A stretch of 64,000 bases of DNA from Phymorhynchus buccinoides (lineage: Eukaryota; Mollusca; Gastropoda; Neogastropoda; Raphitomidae), in NCBI GenBank assembly GCA_017654935.2, contig CM065690.1:22457006-22521005 (forward strand), read 5' to 3'. The notes beneath the pieces are model-generated. The model did no database searches. It saw nothing but the letters and a program-made list of their open reading frames with translations, and was not told the DNA's origin. Every line of letters starts with the position of its first letter. The first letter of the stretch is position 1. Below are positions 1 through 9,400 of this stretch, in pieces. A program made the translations under genes and the position numbers.

Positions 1-30
1 GACTCTTGTTGTTCTATGTTATAATGTCAG

Positions 31-136
31 GGAGATGAATGCCAATGTGTCCACCAGCATCAAGCTGTACCTGTCGCCCACGGTCATGGCTATTTTGTGG
101 GACATGGCCAGCCACATGCAACTGTCCCCAGGAAAG
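31..136 (+). pseudogene. Duplicated 3' half of a VPS13-like exon with its donor (copy 1)
   Basis: Tandem partial copy of the exon seen whole at 50643-50870. It repeats from GGAGATGAATGCC to GGAAAG followed by GTAGGC, so the donor is retained. It has an extra ACC codon and a few substitutions against the parent exon. The AG before it (TATAATGTCAG) lacks a good polypyrimidine tract, so use as a cassette exon is doubtful. The parent exon of this copy lies just left of the window. Confidence 0.7.
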
Positions 137-1422
137 GTAGGCATGGACTCTTGCTGCTATTGATTGGCCTGTAGAGCTGATTTTTGACCTTTGGTAAAAG
201 CCTAAAAAAAGTGAATATTTAGACTTACATTGTATGCGTAGCACGTCTTTAAAGAAAATTAAAACGATCATACCTTAAAATATTAAAAAATTGCCTGTAG
301 AGATTAACCCTTTGTGCCCTAGCTATTTGACCCGTGGGTTGCACTCCCAGCCTGCACGTTCAGAGACAGAGAAGTACTAGTTTTATTATAAAAAAACTTA
401 CAACAGCATATAGCATGCCTGCAAGTGTTTAAAAATAGCACCACGAGTTCAGCAAGTCATTCTGACACAATAGCTGCAAAATAAGTTTCTTTTAATTACT
501 AAAAGCTTTTAGATTGATAGGGAAAGTAAAATGGAGGTCTGTGCCCGACAGTTTGTTGGGCCTAGGGTGGAATGAGTTAAGGGTGGGTGTGATCCAATTG
601 GTCAATTTACAGTTGTTTTGCAGATTATTTTTCCCACTCCCAGGAACACAAAAAAACCCACCTAAAGAAACCAACAACAACAAAAAACAAGAAAAAACCC
701 ACTAAAACTTAATTATTAAATAAATCTCAAACTGTGAACCCTAGATCTTAATCCAGAGTATGTTGTGTTTCTTAGGTTTCATAAACTGAACAGTTATATT
801 TTGTTGTGCTTTCCCATTTCTTGTGCAAGTCACATTGCACCATGATCAAGTGTGGCTGCTGATGGTGTCTTCTTTTTCTTCTTCTGTGTTCCCAGGCCAA
901 AAGGCCATAATGGGTAAAGTACGTATGTGTCCGTTTTTCAGTTTTCACTGGTCTCCCCGCTGCATACAGCCGACACATTCCGATTTCGGAGGAGCTCAAA
1001 GGAGAAAAGTTATTTGGAAGTATTTTTTTTTTTTAAAAGGCAGGAGAATGGGCCAAAAAGTCAGAAGGATAGTAGATGACAGCAAGCAAAGGGAAAAGGC
1101 AGAGTCAAAGAGAGTAGCAGATTAGAGGAAGTTACAAGCACAGAACTTCCAGAAGGTGGGGGAACTATTTTTTACGAAAGACCCCCCGGTATCCCCACGG
1201 GGAGTCAAATGGTGTCAAAATCGTGCAAGTATGAACAGAGAAGGCATGATTTCGTAGTTATGTTAGTCAGTCTTTAGTTATCGCTATAGTTATGTGTAAA
1301 TGGGTGCAAATGTCTGAATAATCTGAAACATGTTTGTGTGTGTGTGCATTGTTTGTGTTGTTTACATGCATGTATTGTGCGTGTGTGTGCTTACATGTAT
1401 GCGTGCATGTGTGTGTTTGCAG
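137..1422 (+). other. Intron of copy 1
   Basis: Non-coding. AT-rich sequence to about 800, then a dispersed repeat at 1021-1205, and a (GT)n-rich stretch at 1330-1420 immediately before the next acceptor. A short AG...GT interval at 891-913 (donor GTACGT) was considered as a microexon but contains an in-frame TAA in the required phase. I see no other gene. Confidence 0.6.
1021..1205 (+). repeat. Dispersed repeat, also found inverted at 17050-17215
   Basis: About 170 bp beginning after a poly-T run and containing GGCAGGAGAATGG and AGAACTTCCAGAAGGTGGGG. A clearly related sequence lies on the opposite strand at 17050-17215 of the same copy, and both are mirrored in copy 2 (20160-20310 and about 36110-36275). 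No terminal inverted repeat or coding potential was recognised, so the class is unknown. Confidence 0.6.
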
Positions 1423-1516
1423 CAGCCTTCCCCAGTGAAAGACAAGAAAACAGAAGAACTGTGCAACCTGTGGGGAATTTCTGCCGTCACCAGTGAAAAG
1501 TGGCTCCGTGATAAAC
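1423..1516 (+). CDS. VPS13-like exon, NLWG segment (copy 1)
   Basis: 94-nt exon, acceptor TTTGCAG and donor GTAAGA. Entry phase 0, exit phase 1. It reads QPSPVKDKKTEELCNLWG then a short tail ending LRDK. The NLW/I motif followed by a W a few residues on is typical of VPS13A/C at the end of the repeat preceding the WEPLIEP segment. The start is fixed by phase continuity with the preceding exon's ...SPGK end (see 50643-50870). Confidence 0.8.
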
Positions 1517-2777
1517 GTAAGACCTGAACTGTTTATAACTTTTATTACATTACACTTTCTTTTCTTTTTTTAAATTACATTACACTTACAACAATGGAGC
1601 ATAGTCCTGCAATTGTGACGTCATGAATAAACAAATTGTTTTGCTGGGCACTGTTACAAACCAATTTTTTTTCAGTGTTAAGATGTGATGATATAACATA
1701 GAATATTGAACCTAATTTTCGGCTGAACATGACCCACCATTAAGCATTAGTTTGGGATAACATTTTTTGTTTGTTACACCAAGTAATACACAAATACTTT
1801 GTAATGCGATGGAAAGCATAAAGACTTGTACATTTTAATGGTCACTAATTAAGGGTGAAGGTGTTTGGGTTTTTTACTGTAATCTGCTCTTTGTATAGCC
1901 TGGTATGGCTTGTACCCACGTGTCGTCATATCCGGCCACAAGGAGCGTGCCATATTATGGGAGACCGCCATCTTAGTCAGTAACTTTGTTTGAAAAATGC
2001 CAGATCGATGCTGTTTACACACAAATCTGACTAAGATGGCGACACTTCCGTTGGAAGGGTCGAGATGCGCACGCAGGTGGGGGGGAGCCATTGTTTTGCA
2101 GTTAACTGCATGAAATGCAATTGGGCTAGATGGTGAATTACCACCATTAAAGAGTAATGCTTTCACCATCATCATTTCACATTTGTTTGCTTGTTGTTAT
2201 TTATTTATTTATTTTTAGTGGAAGTGGCGTCAGAAACACTGAACCAGATCCAGATCCAAAAGTAAAAGATGTGAAATCTACTAAGCCAGTTAAAGATCTT
2301 TTTTCTTCTTCTTTTTTTTTGCTATCCCACCTTTTCCAATCCCCATTGAATTTGTAAATAACTCCAGACCAAAAAAAAAGCACTTAAATGATTTGGCACA
2401 TTTTTACAAAAAGGATTTTGTGATAGAAATGCCATCTTTACCAGTAAGCTGAACTGATATGTGTGTACCCATCTGAATTGTTCTTGATATGGCCACAGGT
2501 ATAAGAATGAATGTGTGTGTGTATGTGTGTGTGCATACGTGTGTGCGTGTTTGGGAGTTGCATTCAGAAGATAAAAGAGGGGAATCCTTGCTTGGCAAGC
2601 ATGGTTTCTGTTGTTTACATGTATATCCCTCCATATGGAACGTGATGAAAAGGTTTACTCTATGTGTGTGTGTGTGCGAGCGTTTCTGTGTTCTGTTACG
2701 TGTTGTGACTATTTGATTTGTAAAATGCAAAAAAAAGGAATAAAACAAAAATATATTAAAAAAAAGATATGTGTGTA
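1517..2777 (+). other. Intron of copy 1 with a candidate unplaced exon
   Basis: Non-coding apart from a candidate 43-nt exon at 2219-2261 (see findings). Contains an inverted repeat around AAGATGGCG (about 1966-2040), an ATTT microsatellite at 2195-2217, and GT-rich microsatellites at 2505-2560 and 2660-2690. No recognised gene. Confidence 0.55.
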
Positions 2778-3224
2778 CCGTATTTTACGGACTACAAGTA
2801 ACGCGCACCTGATTATAAGACACACCTGATTATAAGACACACCTGATTATAAGACGCACCTGATTATAAGACGCACCTGATTATAAGACGCACCTGATTA
2901 TAAGACGCACCTTCCAAATTTAACACAAAATTCAGGTTTTGTTATTCTGTTTTCTTACTATATTATCCGTCACATTGTAAGGCACAGGGGTCTCAGTCTG
3001 GGGAAAAAAAAAATCGCCTTAGGCCGGGTTCACATTAGACGCGTAAGTTTCGTGCCAAAACCCTAAATAAGTGGAAGGATAAAAGTTTACGGATATAGGG
3101 GAAATTCGGACACCTGCGCAAATCTTTTCCCTTCTTTGTTTCACTTACTTATGGATTGCGCACGGGATTCTGCTTGGAATATCCATTTATGTGTGTACAC
3201 GGCCTTATAGTCTGTAAAATGCGG
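2778..3224. mobile_element. TA-flanked MITE with nested insertion (copy 1)
   Basis: Terminal inverted repeats CCGTATTTTACGGACT at the left and TAGTCTGTAAAATGCGG at the right, flanked by TA dinucleotides. Same family as 13011-13180 and 39862-40034. The left half has expanded internally as about seven tandem copies of a 17-bp unit, GCACCTGATTATAAGAC (2813-2910). A second element is nested at 3022-3204. TA target duplications suggest the Tc1/mariner-pogo group; no transposase is present. Confidence 0.7.
3022..3204. mobile_element. PIF/Harbinger-like MITE nested in a MITE (copy 1)
   Basis: 183-bp element with ends GGCCGGGTTCACATTAG and GTGTGTACACGGCC that are near-complementary, flanked by TTA on both sides (3019-3021 and 3205-3207). 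A 3-bp TWA target duplication and G-rich ends are typical of PIF/Harbinger. Non-autonomous. Confidence 0.6.
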
Positions 3225-3250
3225 TAATCAACAGTGTTGTCTGCTTTCAG

Positions 3251-3426
3251 CGGACTATGGCAACGTGAGGAGAGAGTTGCACCCCCCTGAACGACCCGAG
3301 GAGATCTTCAAGCTGGAGGTGAAGGAGGTGTGCGCCTTCTTCGAGGTCATCAACCTGGACCACCACGTCCCCATCCTGTGCCTCCGGACGTCCCTGGACT
3401 CCACCCTCAAGGACTGGTCCAAGAAG
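3251..3426 (+). CDS. VPS13-like exon, LEVKEVCAFFEV segment (copy 1)
   Basis: 176-nt exon, acceptor CTGCTTTCAG, donor GTCAGC. Entry phase 1 (completes CCG with the C of the preceding exon), exit phase 0. Encodes PDYGNVRRELHPPERPEE, then a beta-strand-rich stretch ending DSTLKDWSKK. The pattern 'short acidic linker, beta strand, VPILCL, LKDWS' matches the VPS13A/C segment before the YYN...WEPLIEP motif. GC content is much higher than in the flanking introns. Confidence 0.82.
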
Positions 3427-3973
3427 GTCAGCAGGCACTTGGAGTTTGTAAACTGATGCTGTTGGCTCGCTGGGTTTCGCCCGCTTAGCGGGACGCTTGT
3501 TACAAATATTCGTCTTTGATCTGTTAGGGGGTTGGCAGGTCTGCACACACACTCACACTCGCACTCACATACACTCATACACACTCTCTCTCCTGTGTTT
3601 TGTTTTAATAGTTTCTTGGTTTCCTATCTTAGATTCATATTCATTCTAGAGGAAGGAAAGAATAACTGCATTTATCCACATAAATAGGGTAATATATGCA
3701 TAAATTAAATTATTGAGTTATTCTACCTTCATTTTACTGACATTTCTTTTATTTATCTTACAAAATGTTATATTCATATGAATCAATGTGCACACTTTTA
3801 AATTGGTGTTATGAATTTTAAAATGGGTATTTTCGTTTCTATAAGTGCATTTCAAACGCTTTGATGTTCAGTATTGTGTTTCTGTTATGTTGTTGCACCT
3901 GACCTGACATGTTTTGAGATAATAAATAAAGTAATTTGGATTTGGGTTAAACTTTTCCGTGTTGTGGTGACAG
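3427..3973 (+). other. Intron of copy 1
   Basis: AT-rich intron with a (CA)n-type stretch at 3541-3590. I see no gene, element or structured RNA in it. Confidence 0.6.
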
Positions 3974-4102
3974 CTGTACCTGGAGGCTGAGCTACACCTG
4001 GACATGATGTACTACAACGAGAAGCTGAGCACCTGGGAGCCTCTCATCGAGCCTGTGATGGAGAAGGAGGGCGTGTATCGCCCATGGGAGGTCCTCCTCA
4101 AG
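3974..4102 (+). CDS. VPS13-like exon, YYNEKLSTWEPLIEP segment (copy 1)
   Basis: 129-nt exon (43 codons, phase 0 in and out), acceptor GGTGACAG, donor GTCAGT. Encodes LYLEAELHLDMMYYNEKL followed by STWEPLIEPV and RPWEVLLK. The YYN...WEPLIEP...W motif is one of the clearest VPS13 signatures. The same donor is repeated in the array that follows, and reading through the first two donors keeps the frame open, giving possible 80- or 117-codon versions ending at 4213 or 4324. Confidence 0.85.
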
Positions 4103-4499
4103 GTCAGTAATGATATCCATGTAATCCCTGAGAAGCTGAGCACCTGGGAGCCTCTCATCGAGCCTGTGATGGAGAAGGAGGGCGTCTATCGCCCGTGGGA
4201 GGTCCTCCTCAAGGTCAGTAATGATATCCATGTAATCCCTAAGAAGCTGAGCAACTGGGAGCCCCTCATCGAGCCTGTGATGGAGAAGGAGGGCGTCTAT
4301 CGCCCATGGGAGGTCCTCCTCAAGGTCAGTAATGAGCACCTGGGAGCCCCTCATCGAGCCTGTGATGGAGAAGGAGGGCGTCTATTGCCCATGGGAGGTC
4401 CTCCTCAAGGTCAGTAATGAGCACCTGGGAGCCCCTCATCGAGCCTGTGATGGAGAAGGAGGGTGTCTATTGTGCATGGGAGGTCCTCCTCAAGGTCAG
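4019..4499 (+). repeat. Exon-plus-donor tandem array, 111-bp and 85-bp units (copy 1)
   Basis: The 3' part of the preceding exon, its GTCAGT donor and about 27 bp of intron are repeated. Units start at 4019, 4130 and 4241 (111 bp each), then 4334 and 4419 (85 bp). Donors are at 4103, 4214, 4325, 4410 and 4495. The 111-bp units are 37 codons long and remain open, so the first three donors are all in phase 0; the 85-bp units shift the frame. Not a separate gene. Confidence 0.9.
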
Positions 4500-5083
4500 C
4501 CATCAAAGCTCCGCAATTCCCACATTTACTCTTGGGGGACGAGATATGATCAATTGATGGAAGAAACCCTTGTTGAGCTTCTCTGTAAATTATTTCTTCT
4601 TACAAGGATAAATGTTGATGTTGCCTAGATATTTACTTCTCTTTGTTTTTAGTTTGATTATACTCTTCATCTCTGTCTGAATACTTTATATAAAGTTTAA
4701 CTCCTGAGTGATACAGCAATAAACAAAGGTAGAAAAAACTCAATCTAAAAGATGCAAATCATCTATCAAGTCAGGGTTTCCTGTGCTGGAGAGTGTCCTG
4801 CCTTGGTTTATTGTATTATCTTACACTCTCTTAGCATCACTGTTTCAAGGCCCGAGTGCTACAGAAAAATCTGTCTGTACTGAAGAAACACAAACCACAG
4901 ATTTGAAATACCATATTATATGGACTATTATGCACACACCCCAAATGGTAACAACCATTGATCTTGAATTTTGTGTCTTATGAACTGATCTGTCCCGAGT
5001 CCATGTCACTGATGTAAATCCATTGAGTGCTTGTTCTTCTATGCTGGGCTCTAAGCTCTTTACAAAATATGCTTCAACAACAG
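4500..5083 (+). other. Intron of copy 1
   Basis: AT-rich intron with nothing recognisable. Short open frames here have no coding features. Confidence 0.6.
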
Positions 5084-5297
5084 GTGGTGCGGGCCAAGAG
5101 CTTCCCCATGCTGTGCATGTACGAGGACCACGACCTTGACATTCCCGACGGCCTTCAGTCCGAGGTGCAGGAGCTGATGCATAGGTCAAGGGTAAAGTCG
5201 TCCAGCTCGGAGACCGACACCGACTCCTCCTCCGACATGACGGTCATCCGGCACAGGTCGCTTCGACGTGTGCGACACGCCAGTGAGAGGAGCCACG
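5084..5297 (+). CDS. VPS13-like exon, serine/acidic linker (copy 1)
   Basis: 214-nt exon, acceptor CAACAACAG, donor GTGAGT; entry phase 0, exit phase 1. Starts VVRAKSFPMLCMYEDHDL and runs into a low-complexity linker with SSSSETDTDSSSD and a basic patch RHRSLRRVRHASERSH. Serines flanked by acidic residues look like casein kinase 2 sites. The linker sits between the WEPLIEP segment and the segment before the VAB domain, where vertebrate VPS13A is, as I recall, much shorter. Confidence 0.8.
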
Positions 5298-5629
5298 GTG
5301 AGTGATTGTGTAATGTGTTGTTTGTATTGTGTGATGGGGTTTTTTTTATGCAAAAGTTTTAAACATTGTCATTTTCAGCCAAATGTTGAACTTTATGTAG
5401 CGATAACTTGTGTATCTAACTAAGCGAGCCAGCACAGCAATGATGGTTGATGTGGTTTTTTTGTTGACAGCATATATGAAGCAACTTCCCTTTCTTGCTG
5501 GATGGAAGCACGTGTTTAGCTGATCCATTCTTCAGTTGTGTGTGACAGCTTAATGTAAGGGGAGAAAGATAAGTGTCCATCTAAATGCTAAATGGTACCG
5601 GAATGTGTGTGTGTGTGTGTGATATTAAC
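5298..5629 (+). other. Intron of copy 1
   Basis: Unremarkable intron ending in a short (GT)n run. No gene seen. Confidence 0.5.
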
Positions 5630-6443
5630 CTTTCAGACTCGGTCCCCACTCCAAAATGTGTGTACACAATATCATTGAACTTTCATATTCAGCCAGTCAC
5701 CACCGCAGCATTCAAGGGGTTCATGAAGTTTGTATAGCTAACCAACTTAGCCATTCCGCTATGTGTGTGTGTGTGTGATAGTATTAACCCTTTCAGACTA
5801 CATGTGCGTGCAATTTCATTAACCCTTAGTCAGTCCACCACACCACTATGTGTGTGTTCAGTATCATTAACCTTTCAGGCTCAGTGAGTCACCAGACCAC
5901 TATGTGTTTGTGTGTGTAATGCCATTAACACTGTCACACTCACAGCAGTGTTCAGGGGGGTCATGAAGTATGTATAATATAACCAGCTAAGCCAATTCGC
6001 GATGTGCGTGTTCAATGTCATTAACCCTTTCAGACTCGGTCAGCCACCATAACAGCCAGCGTTCAGGGGGTTCATGAAGTTTGTATTTCTACCCAACTTA
6101 GCCATTCTGCTTCTATGTGTGTGTGTATGTGTGTGCAATGTCATGAACCCTTCCAGACTCGGTGAGCCACCACAGCAGCGTTCAGGGGGCCATCAAGTTC
6201 AAGTTCAAGTTCAAGTATACTTTAATATCTCCAAAAGAAAAATTCAGGTTTACACATCTACATAACTTAGGCATTCCGCTATGTGCATGCGTGCAATGCT
6301 ATGAACCCTTCCAGACTCTATGAGCCACCACAGCAGCATTCAGGAAGTCATGAAGTTTACACATATACCTAACTTGGGCATTCCGCTATGTGCATGCGTG
6401 CAATGCTATGAACCCTTCCAGACTCGATGAGCCACCACAGCAG

Positions 6444-6447
<4 letters not shown>
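5630..6447 (+). repeat. Acceptor-side tandem array, degenerate part (copy 1)
   Basis: About ten decaying copies of a unit holding (T/C)CAGACTCGRTGAGCCAC, that is, a 3' splice site plus the first ~34 nt of the exon at 10342, then TCATGAAGTTT, CCATTCCGCTATGTG and a GT-rich stretch. Copies nearest the LINE (starts 6315 and 6422) are 107 bp apart and almost identical to the true exon start; distal copies (from 5636) are strongly diverged and carry (GT)n expansions. The array continues at 10152 after the LINE. Confidence 0.85.
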
Positions 6448-6477
<30 letters not shown>

Positions 6478-9400
6478 TCTTATATAGCGCCATTCTCCTG
6501 GCGCCACAGGACTCACAGCGCTTTACAAAAAACATACATACAATAATCATGAAGAAAAACAACATAATTATACAAAAGTGGAAACACAACCATACAAAAA
6601 TCCATGAAAAAACCCAATTAGCCCATTATCGCACTGCACTCACACATAGTCCAACTCAGCAAAAACTCACAGAGGGTGAACTGAAGGGGAGAAGACACAG
6701 GAGATCAACAGAGGTATTTTTTGAAGAGAACAGTTTTCAGGCCAGTTTTGAAAGAAGACAAAGATGGAGAGCTGCGGAGAGAGGAAGGGAGGTTGTTCCA
6801 GATGTGTGGTGCTTGGAAACGGAAAGCTCTGTTTCCAACTGTTTTGTATTTGGTGACAGGTGTACAAAGAAGTTTGAGGCTACTTGATCTGAGGTTGCGT
6901 TCTGGTGTGTAGGCAGAGAGAAGAGAGGAAAGGTAGTCTGGAAGAGAGCCTTCGAAGTAGCGATAGGCAAGAGTGGCCACTTTGTACTCTACTCTAGCAT
7001 CAACAGGGAGCCAGTGCAGCTGTCTCAGCAGGGGTGTCACTGAATCAGTCTTACGCTTTCTGAGCACAACCCTGGCAGCAGCATTCTGGACTCTCTGAAG
7101 ACGCTTGACAGTAGAGAGAGGGAGACCTGCAAGGACTGCATTGCAGTAATCAAGCCTGGATAGTATGAGAGAAACAGCAAGTTGTGTAGCAGCTTCAAGT
7201 GATAAGTATGAACGAATGGAACAAAGTCGCCGAAGATGATAGGATGTTGAACGACAGACAGATGAAATGTGTTGATCGAATGAGAGAGATTCATCCAGAC
7301 AGACACCTAGATACTTTACTGACTTTTGAAAAGGTACTGAATCATCTGACAAGGTCAAAGGATCACGCTTTATCACCGAGAGGCGGTTTCGGTTTCCAAC
7401 AGCTAACAACTCAGTCTTGTCCTCATTCAACTTGAGTCTATTCTTATCCATCCATGATTTGACATCAGACACGCATTGCTCCGTTTGATGGGACACCACA
7501 GGAAAATCAGAAACAGGGGTGGGCTTATTGATCTCAGTGTCATCAGCGAACTTATGATAATCAAAATGATTACTTTCAATGACATCTGAAAGAGGTTGGG
7601 TGTACAGAGTGAAGAGAATGGGGCCTAACACCGACCCCTGAGGGACACCACAACATAGCTGAGAGGGCTTGGAGGACAGACCATTGACCACAACCGACTG
7701 AGAACGTCCAGACAGGTATGAGCTGAACCAGTTTAAAGCAGTAGAACTAATACCAAAGGAGGCGGACAAGCGTTCAAGGAGAATGGCATGATCGATTGTG
7801 TCGAAAGCAGACGACAGATCCAGGAAGGCAACAACAGACACAAGGTTCTGATCCATGCTTGAAAGGAGGGAATCTGTGACAGCCAACAGAGCAGTTTCAG
7901 TGCTATGACAAGCGCGATAAGCAGATTGTTTTGACTCAAGAAGATCATTTTCCTGAAGATGTTGCAGAAGTTGTGATAGGACAACTTTCTCAAGCAGTTT
8001 GGAAAGAAAAGGAAGGTTGGAAACTGGTCTGTAGTTTTGTAGGAGATTGGAATCAAGGGTTGGTTTCTTCAAGAGAGGAGTGACAATGGCTTGTTTCAGA
8101 TAACTATCAACTGTGCCAGACAGAAGACTGCGGTTAATGATGGAGGTGATGAGGGGGACCAAATCATCCTGACATTGTTTAACTAGTTCCGTTGGCATGG
8201 GGTCAAGGGAGGAAGTCTTATTTTGGGACTGCTTTAAGAGTTTTCTTATTTCGTCTTCAGACACAGGTCTGAACTGAGTCAAGCATGACCTCTGAAAAGG
8301 AGTGTGGGAATTGTCAATAGGGAAGTGATCAAGACCCTGCCTAAGTTTCTTGATCTTGTCAGCGAAAAATGTACAGAAAGCGTCAGGAATTTCTGGAGGG
8401 GCTATGTCCGTAGGAAGCACAAGACTTTTTGATTTCCCCATGAGTTTATCAGACACAGCAAAAAGTTCCTTGCTGGAAGAACTGTTTTTGATTTCAGCAC
8501 TATAGAACTCATGTTTGGCTGCGTTCTGTTTGTCCTTGAGCGCGTCTCTATCATGCACAAAGATCATGCGATCCACCGTTAGTTTGGTGGAGCGCCACTG
8601 ACGTTCCACTTTACGAAGTCTGCACTTCTCCTTCTGAAGTTCATCAGTCTTCCATGGGGCGGAGGGGCGATCAGGGACACGGCGGGTGATGAGCGGGGCA
8701 TGTTGATCCAGGATCTGCTTCATCCCGGTGTTGTAGGCAGCAACGTCAACTGGTCCAGAAACAGTCATACCTGAACAAAAGGCTGTGATATCACTTCGAA
8801 ACTTTTCGATTTCGATTTTCTTCAGGTTTCTTGAAGAAACGACTTGTTTTGTTTTTTCTGGATGCTCGAATGGTAGATGACAGAAAAGAGCGAAATGGTC
8901 ACCAAGAGCAAGGTCCATCACACCAGATTTCAGGAGAGGACGATCCTGACCAACTATCAGCCAGTCCAGTATGTGGCCATGGCGATGAGTGGGCTCCTGT
9001 ATCACCTGGTGCAGTCCGTTGTCTTGGAAGACAGTTTTCAGACGATTTACACTGGGGCATGTGGGGTTATCGTAGTGAAAATTAAAATCACCCACGACTA
9101 AGATGTCACTATGAGAGACCAAGTGATCGCAGATGAGATCAGAGAACTCCTCAATGAACTCTGACGGTGTGGCCTTATTCCGACGGCTTGGGGGTGGTCG
9201 ATAGACACACAACACGTGAAGGTTTGCATTGCGGTGACAGATTTGCAGAGACACGCCTTCAAACGTTGTCAGGGAATCAAGCTTCTTCACTGTGGAGACT
9301 TTCATAAGCGATTCCTTCATCACAACAGCAATGCCCCCTCCACCTCTCCCAACTCGTGAGAAAGATTTCAGGGTGTACCCCTCCGGCGTCATGTCCGTCA

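Noticed and set aside
891..913. Microexon between CCCAG and GTACGT
   Set aside because: In the phase required by the preceding exon it reads into TAA; skipping it joins the neighbouring exons in frame.
1849..2175. 108-codon minus-strand frame with a FHAVNCK stretch, considered as a THAP-like transposase remnant
   Set aside because: Only a short chance resemblance; the needed C2CH spacing and the AVPTIF-like end are absent. Probably overlaps an unclassified repeat.
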